DNA of 57,199 bases from positions 1 to 57,199 of the forward strand of contig JAFZWQ010000002.1 in assembly GCA_017617235.1 (NCBI GenBank), in the 5' to 3' direction. This stretch comes from Bacteroidaceae bacterium. Its GTDB lineage: Bacteria > Bacteroidota > Bacteroidia > Bacteroidales > Bacteroidaceae. A program made the translations under genes and the position numbers. A model generated the notes under the pieces. The model saw only the letters and a program-made list of their open reading frames with translations. It ran no database searches and was not told the origin of the DNA. This document shows, in pieces, positions 52,518-57,199 of the stretch (its first letter is position 1; the number at the start of each line of letters is the position of its first letter).

Positions 52518-53825
52518 ATGATTTGGAATCCCAATAAAGAATGTATGAGTCGCGACGAGAGGAGCGCGCTGCAAGGTAAACGTCTGCACAAGATTGTGGA
52601 ATATGTCTACCACAACGTTCCCTTCTATCGCAACAAGTTGCAGGAACTGGATATCCGTCCTGATGATATTCAGACCATTGAGGATATCACAAAACTGCCC
52701 TTCACCACCAAGAAAGACCTCAGAGACAATTACCCCTTTGGCTTGCAGGCAGCTCCGCAGAGTGAGATTATCCGTGTACATGCCAGTAGCGGCACAACAG
52801 GTAACCCCACCATTGTGGGATATACCCGCAAGGATATAGGTGTATGGAGCGAGTGTATGGCCCGCTGTCTGACTGCCTATGGTGTGACACGCGATGATAT
52901 CTTTTCGGTGGCTTACGGCTACGGCTTGTTCACGGGCGGCTTGGGCGCTCACTATGGCGTGGAGCACCTGGGTGCCTCTTGTATCCCTGCAGGAACGGGT
53001 AATACAGAGAAGCATCTGAAACTTATTCGCGACCTGGGTATTACCGGTTTGGCTTGTACCCCCTCTTACGCCCTGTATCTGGCAGAGACAATGGATAAGC
53101 TGGGCATCAAGAAGGAAGACCTGAAACTGCGGGTAGGTGCTTTCGGTGCTGAGCCTTGGACAGAAAGCATGCGTAAGGAGATTGAGGCTCGTCTGGGCCT
53201 GAAGGGCTATAATATCTACGGACTTTCCGAGGTGATGGGCCCCAGCGTCAGCTACGAGTGTCAGATGCAGAACGGCTCTCACATCAACGAAGACCATTTC
53301 TTCCCCGAGATTATCAACCCCGTAACCCTAGAGCCACTGCCTGTGGGACAGACAGGTGAGCTTGTGTTCACTACGCTGACCAAGGAAGGTATGCCCGTAC
53401 TGCGTTATCGTACACGCGATCTCTGTTCTCTGTTGCCCGGCACTTGCGACTGCGGTCGTACCAACGTGCGTATGGGACGTATTCAGGGGCGTTCCGACGA
53501 TATGCTAATCATTCGTGGTATCAACGTATTCCCCTCTCAGGTAGAGAGCGTTATTCTCTCGTTGCCCGAGTTTGCACCTCACTACCTGTTGATTGTGGAT
53601 CGCGTCAACAATCTGGACACCCTGCTGGTACAGGCAGAGCTGCGTCAGGAGGTATTTACCTCTACCTTCGATACACCAGCTGCTGTAGAGGCACTGGAGA
53701 AGAAACTGGCCGCCAAGCTAAAGAGCGTGCTCAGTATCGCCGCAAAGGTTCAGCTGAAGGCTCCTGGTACCATAGAACGTAGTCAGGGCAAGAGTGCTCA
53801 TGTTATAGATAATCGTAAACTCTGA
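52518..53825 (+). CDS. paaK: Phenylacetate-CoA ligase family protein, copy 1 (PaaK)
   Basis: PaaK activates aryl acids with ATP and CoA, giving arylacetyl-CoA and AMP; it can also run the other way. The 435-residue protein starts at ATG 52518 (MIWNPNKECM) and shows the AMP-binding signature 'ASSGTTGNPT', 'YGLSEVMGPSVS', 'RYRTRDL' and a C-terminal 'RSDDMLIIRGINVFPSQVES'. It has its own promoter and is followed by a second, divergent copy 23 nt downstream. Which aryl acid each copy prefers is not known. Confidence 0.9.
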   Translation: MIWNPNKECMSRDERSALQGKRLHKIVEYVYHNVPFYRNKLQELDIRPDDIQTIEDITKLPFTTKKDLRDNYPFGLQAAPQSEIIRVHASSGTTGNPTIVGYTRKDIGVWSECMARCLTAYGVTRDDIFSVAYGYGLFTGGLGAHYGVEHLGASCIPAGTGNTEKHLKLIRDLGITGLACTPSYALYLAETMDKLGIKKEDLKLRVGAFGAEPWTESMRKEIEARLGLKGYNIYGLSEVMGPSVSYECQMQNGSHINEDHFFPEIINPVTLEPLPVGQTGELVFTTLTKEGMPVLRYRTRDLCSLLPGTCDCGRTNVRMGRIQGRSDDMLIIRGINVFPSQVESVILSLPEFAPHYLLIVDRVNNLDTLLVQAELRQEVFTSTFDTPAAVEALEKKLAAKLKSVLSIAAKVQLKAPGTIERSQGKSAHVIDNRKL

Positions 53826-53828
53826 TAA

Positions 53829-53850
53829 TTCATAATTTATAATTCATAAT
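53829..53850. repeat. AT-rich spacer microrepeat between the two ligase genes
   Basis: TAATTCATAATTTATAATTC fills most of the gap between the two ligase genes, and the start codon of the second lies at its end. It resembles the AT-rich class elsewhere in the window. Confidence 0.55.
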
Positions 53851-55168
53851 GAGTGAAAAACATGAGGGGTTGTATTTTAACCCCGAAATCGAAACCATGA
53901 CGAGGGAGCAGATAGAAGCGCTCCAACTCGAAAGATTGCAGAAGACGGTGCGCCACTGCATGAACAACGAGTTCTACCGCAAGAAATTTGCGGAGGCAGG
54001 CATCACACCCGATGATATCAAGACCTTGGCAGATGTCCGCAAGCTGCCTTTCACCACCAAACAGGATTTGCGCGAGACCTATCCCTTTGGAATGTCCTGC
54101 GTGCCTATGAAGGATTGCGTCCGTTTGCATTCCTCCAGCGGAACAACAGGTAACCCCACCGTTATCCTGCATACCAAGAAGGACCTTGACGAATGGGCCA
54201 ATCAGGTGGCTCGTAATCTGTGGATGGTGGGCCTTCGTCCTGATGATGTCTTCCAGAACTCCAGCGGTTATGGTATGTTCACCGGCGGCCTTGGTTTCCA
54301 GTACGGAGCCGAGAAGTTGGGAATGCTGACGGTTCCTGCTGCAGCTGGTAACTCGCTGCGTCAGATTAAGTTCATCAAGGACTTCGGCACTACTGCCATT
54401 CATGCTGTACCTTCGTATATCACACGCCTCCATGAGGTGATGAAGGAGGAAGGTGTAGATCCCCGTCGTGATACCAAGCTGAAAGTGTTGGCCATCGGTG
54501 CTGAACCTCACTCTGAGGAACAGCGCAAGCGCATCGAGGATATGATGGGGGTAAAGGCCTACAACTCTTTCGGCATGAGCGAGATGTGCGGTCCTGGCGT
54601 TGGTTTCGAATGTCCTGAGCAGAACGGTATGCACTTCTGGGAGGACTACTACATTGTAGAGATTGTCAACCCAGAGACATTGGAGCCCGTTCCTGATGGC
54701 GAGATTGGCGAGTTGGTACTCACAACGCTCTGTCGTGAGGCAATGCCCCTGTTGCGTTATCGCACACGCGACCTTACCCGTGTCTTGGGCAGAACCTGTC
54801 CCTGTGGTCGTAACCACGTGCGTATCGACCGCATGAAGGGTCGTAGCGATGATATGATGGTGCTGCGTGGCGTGAATATCTTCCCCATCCAGATTGAGAA
54901 GATACTGATGCAGTTCAGCGAACTGGCCAGCAACTACCTTATCACCCTCACCACCGACGAGGAGAACGACAACATGACGGTAGAGGTCGAATTAGCACAA
55001 CCCACCGACGATTACGCACAGTTGAAAGCGCTGGAGAACGAGATTCGTCGTCGCCTAAAGGACGAAATTCTGTTAACGCCCATCGTCAAGTTGGTTCCCC
55101 TTGGTTCACTGCCTGTCAGCGAAGGAAAAGCCATCCGTGTGGTTGACAAGAGAAAGGTCTATCAGTAA
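53849..55168 (+). CDS. paaK: Phenylacetate-CoA ligase family protein, copy 2 (PaaK)
   Basis: The 439-residue protein has 'HSSSGTTGNPT', 'FGMSEMCGPGVG', 'LLRYRTRDLTR' and 'RSDDMMVLRGVNIFPIQIE', the same family signatures as copy 1. The two copies are clearly different sequences and therefore not a recent duplication. They might activate different aryl acids, for example phenylacetate and indoleacetate; this is inference. It lies 55 nt before the ACT-domain gene. Confidence 0.9.
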   Translation: MSEKHEGLYFNPEIETMTREQIEALQLERLQKTVRHCMNNEFYRKKFAEAGITPDDIKTLADVRKLPFTTKQDLRETYPFGMSCVPMKDCVRLHSSSGTTGNPTVILHTKKDLDEWANQVARNLWMVGLRPDDVFQNSSGYGMFTGGLGFQYGAEKLGMLTVPAAAGNSLRQIKFIKDFGTTAIHAVPSYITRLHEVMKEEGVDPRRDTKLKVLAIGAEPHSEEQRKRIEDMMGVKAYNSFGMSEMCGPGVGFECPEQNGMHFWEDYYIVEIVNPETLEPVPDGEIGELVLTTLCREAMPLLRYRTRDLTRVLGRTCPCGRNHVRIDRMKGRSDDMMVLRGVNIFPIQIEKILMQFSELASNYLITLTTDEENDNMTVEVELAQPTDDYAQLKALENEIRRRLKDEILLTPIVKLVPLGSLPVSEGKAIRVVDKRKVYQ

Positions 55169-55175
55169 TCTCCTC

Positions 55176-55214
55176 GTAATAAAGAAATATCGATATAACG
55201 TAATAACGAAAAAC
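55176..55214. repeat. AACG-type spacer microrepeat, ligase-ACT junction
   Basis: GAAATATCG and ATAACGTAATAACGAA repeat the iorA-iorB spacer almost exactly, although the flanking genes differ. Confidence 0.7.
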
Positions 55215-55223
55215 ATAAGAACT

Positions 55224-55652
55224 ATGACAATCCATCAACTTTCCATTTTCATTGAGAACCGTTCAGGTACGCTCATCAAGGTGTTGGACGCCTTGAAGGA
55301 AGCAAAGATTCAGATTATTGCCTCCACCATTGCCGATACGGCAGAGTATGGTATCTATCGCCTCATCTGCAGCGAGCCCCTGCGTGCTTGCGAAGAACTG
55401 AAGAAGGCAGGCGTGGCTGTTGCTCTTAGCGATGTATTCGCCATCGAGATTGACGACCAACCCGGTCGTGCCGCAGAAGCCGTTAAGGTCTTCAGCGAGG
55501 CTGGCATCAGCATCACCTACATGTACTCTTTCCTGTTGCGCGGCAAGGGCATCCTCATCTTCCGCACCGACGACGGAGAGAAGGCTGCAAGTGTCATCAA
55601 AAACAACAACCTCAAGAGTATCGATGAGACCGACCTTACCCAGTGGGCCTAA
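55224..55652 (+). CDS. Double ACT-domain protein
   Basis: The 142-residue protein consists of two ACT domains: 'IHQLSIFIENRSGTLIKVLD' at the N-terminus and 'VFAIEIDDQPGRAAEAVKV' from about residue 71. ACT domains bind amino acids and regulate enzymes. The position after two phenylacetate-CoA ligases suggests it senses an aromatic amino acid and controls the ligases or IorAB. An earlier in-frame start at 55101 would overlap the ligase gene and is rejected. It is followed by a strong terminator. Confidence 0.9.
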   Translation: MTIHQLSIFIENRSGTLIKVLDALKEAKIQIIASTIADTAEYGIYRLICSEPLRACEELKKAGVAVALSDVFAIEIDDQPGRAAEAVKVFSEAGISITYMYSFLLRGKGILIFRTDDGEKAASVIKNNNLKSIDETDLTQWA

Positions 55653-55666
55653 GATTTAAGAATAAG

Positions 55667-55703
55667 AAAAGAGGTGCAACCCAAATTGGATTGCACCTCT
55701 TTT
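55667..55703 (+). terminator. Rho-independent terminator of the aromatic-acid module
   Basis: AAAAGAGGTGCAA (55667-55679) pairs perfectly with TTGCACCTCTTTT (55691-55703), around an 11-nt loop with CCAA/TTGG. A T-tract follows, extending to 55705. The stem is near symmetric and can also stop the convergent dnaK transcript. Confidence 0.95.
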
Positions 55704-55723
55704 TTATTGAGAATTTCTTTACG

Positions 55724-55816
55724 TTATTTGACTTCGTCGAATAAAGGCAGCGCCTCGGTAATGTTCATGCTAGCATGACATTGCTCTCGACTTGCACTTT
55801 ATTTGACTTCCTCGAA
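55724..55816. repeat. Near-perfect 18-nt duplication of the dnaK 3' end, flanking a palindrome
   Basis: TTATTTGACTTCGTCGAA (55724-55741) repeats TTATTTGACTTCCTCGAA (55799-55816) with one mismatch. The latter holds the last codons and the stop of dnaK. The 57 nt between them contain the perfect palindrome CATGCTAGCATG (55766-55777). A tiny minus-strand frame encoding MNITEALPLFDEVK ends in the duplicated sequence. Confidence 0.8.
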
Positions 55817-57199
55817 GTCGGCGTCCTGGATGTCGTCGGCCTTGCCGTTGTTGGCACCGGGCTGAGGACCTGCCTGAGCACCACCCTGGAAGCCTGCATC
55901 GGGACCAGGTTGTGCACCTGCCTGCTGAGCAGCCTGATACATCTTCTGTGCAGCGTTGTTCAGTTCGGCAGTAGCAGCATCGATGGCTGCGATGTCCTGT
56001 GCCTTGTGGGCGTTGCGGAGTTTCTCGAGGGCAGCCTCAACTTCAGCCTTCACGTCAGCGGGCAATTTGTCGCCACTCTCCTTCAGCATGTTCTCCGTCT
56101 GGAAAATCATGCTATCGGCCTGATTGAGCTTGTCAATCTTCTCACGCTCCTTCTTGTCGCTCTCAGCATTGGCCTCTGCCTCTGCCTTCATGCGCTCGAT
56201 TTCCTCCTTAGAGAGGCCAGAAGAAGCCTCGATGCGGATACTCTGTTCCTTACCTGTGGCCTTATCCTTGGCGCTTACATTCAGGATACCGTTGGCATCG
56301 ATGTCGAACGTAACCTCAATCTGAGGAACACCACGGCGTGCGGGTGCAATGCCTTCGAGGTTGAAGTGACCTACGCTCTTGTTCTGGCTGGCCATAGGAC
56401 GCTCGCCCTGCAGCACGTGGATGGTAACTGCCGTCTGGTTGTCGGCTGCAGTAGAGAAGGTTTCGCTCTTCTTGCAAGGGATGGTGGTATTGGCCTCGAT
56501 GAGCTTGGTCATCACGCCACCCAGAGTTTCAATACCCATTGACAGAGGAGTTACATCGAGCAATACGATGTCGCTCTTGTCACCCGTGAGGACGGCACCC
56601 TGGATGCTGGCACCTACGGCTACCACTTCGTCAGGGTTAACACCCTTAGAGGGCTCCTTACCGAAGAACTCGGCAACCATCTTCTGCACAGCGGGGATAC
56701 GGGTGGAGCCACCTACGAGGATGACTTCGTCGATGTCGCTGTTAGAGAGGCCTGCGTCGCGCATAGCGTTCTGGCAGGGAACCTTACAAGCCTGGATGAG
56801 GCTGTCGCAAAGACGCTCGAACTCAGAACGGGTCAGGGTCTTTACCAAGTGCTTGGGCACACCGCCTACGGCAGTGATATACGGCAGGTTGATTTCAGTA
56901 GAGGTGGTGCTGGAAAGCTCAATCTTAGCCTTCTCGGCAGCTTCCTTCAGACGCTGCAGGGCCATAGGATCCTGCTTCAGGTCAACACCTTCTTCAGCCT
57001 TGAAGCTGTTAGCCAGCCAGTCGATAACAACCTGGTCGAAGTCGTCACCACCCAGGTGAGTGTCACCGTTGGTGCTCAGAACCTCGAACACACCGCTACC
57101 GAACTCCAGGATAGAGATATCGAATGTACCACCACCAAGGTCGAATACGGCAATCTTCATGTCCTTGTTGGCCTTATCGACACCGTATGCCAGAGCAGC
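55799..57199 (-). CDS. dnaK: Chaperone protein DnaK, C-terminal part (5' end beyond the window)
   Basis: The window holds the last 466 residues; the reading frame runs off the right edge ('[20 protein letters not shown]'). '[12 protein letters not shown]' is the ATPase phosphate-2 motif and '[13 protein letters not shown]' the adenosine motif. The substrate-binding domain starts after '[16 protein letters not shown]', and the helical lid is followed by a Gly/Gln/Ala-rich tail. The C-terminus '[11 protein letters not shown]' is the standard DnaK end. It is an Hsp70 chaperone working with DnaJ and GrpE. The Met at residue 14 of this fragment is internal, not a start. Confidence 0.97.
   Translation of the reverse strand, partial: AALAYGVDKANKDMKIAVFDLGGGTFDISILEFGSGVFEVLSTNGDTHLGGDDFDQVVIDWLANSFKAEEGVDLKQDPMALQRLKEAAEKAKIELSSTTSTEINLPYITAVGGVPKHLVKTLTRSEFERLCDSLIQACKVPCQNAMRDAGLSNSDIDEVILVGGSTRIPAVQKMVAEFFGKEPSKGVNPDEVVAVGASIQGAVLTGDKSDIVLLDVTPLSMGIETLGGVMTKLIEANTTIPCKKSETFSTAADNQTAVTIHVLQGERPMASQNKSVGHFNLEGIAPARRGVPQIEVTFDIDANGILNVSAKDKATGKEQSIRIEASSGLSKEEIERMKAEAEANAESDKKEREKIDKLNQADSMIFQTENMLKESGDKLPADVKAEVEAALEKLRNAHKAQDIAAIDAATAELNNAAQKMYQAAQQAGAQPGPDAGFQGGAQAGPQPGANNGKADDIQDADFEEVK

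Noticed and set aside
55724-55768. A 14-residue minus-strand frame MNITEALPLFDEVK
   Set aside because: Its end is the duplicated dnaK tail, so the resemblance to a real C-terminus is explained by duplication.

Overview
The window looks like a chromosomal segment of a Bacteroidota species, most likely a Prevotella-type gut or rumen organism. Four things point there. Promoters follow the TTTG-N19/20-TAnnTTTG pattern and no Shine-Dalgarno signals stand out. Many secreted proteins end in a short 'YDLSGR...KGLYI.NGKK...K' tail that resembles type IX secretion sorting domains. Families typical of the phylum recur (Omp28-like, DUF5723, C10 and M6 peptidases, GH2, GH31). The histidine operon uses a long-form HisG and a bifunctional HisB. 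I found no rRNA, tRNA, CRISPR array or full-length insertion sequence.

Layout. 1-2643: a C10 (streptopain-like) peptidase between copies of a 38-nt repeat. 2707-6415: an AT-rich minus-strand accessory block with an N-formylglutamate amidohydrolase-like protein behind a structured leader, a GX3-repeat membrane protein, a DUF2971 protein, an unknown protein and a polyvalent-kinase-like protein. 6636-9711: htpG and a convergent Gfo/Idh/MocA oxidoreductase. 9772-16891: a minus-strand run of exported proteins (two Omp28-like, a TlpA-like thioredoxin, a beta-barrel, two tail-bearing proteins). 17039-20807: ROK glucokinase, lipoprotein and DUF5723 protein. 20889-27883: a CutC-transglutaminase fusion and a multidomain GH31 enzyme. 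28235-35012: hisG, an Omp28-like gene, hisD, hisC, hisB, recR. 35017-43560: a small membrane protein, glycosyltransferase, GNAT, GH2 beta-galactosidase and a double esterase. 43736-45862: M6 protease. 46070-55652: a plus-strand aromatic-acid module. 55799 to the right edge: dnaK, cut by the window.

The most coherent candidate system is 46070-55652: iorA, iorB, a PLP aminotransferase, an outer-membrane porin, a sodium:solute symporter, two phenylacetate-CoA ligases and a double ACT-domain protein. Together they could import arylacetates, activate them to arylacetyl-CoA, carboxylate these reductively to arylpyruvates and transaminate those to aromatic amino acids. The reverse, fermentative direction is also possible.

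The second theme is a dense set of short repeats at gene boundaries and inside genes: 38-nt and 23-nt tandem repeats with odd-centred palindromes, GC-rich and AT-rich microrepeats. Several have become signal-peptide, linker or C-terminal coding sequence. One 22-nt AT-rich insertion with a 6-nt duplication separates a thioredoxin from its signal peptide; removing it on paper restores a perfect signal peptide and frame.
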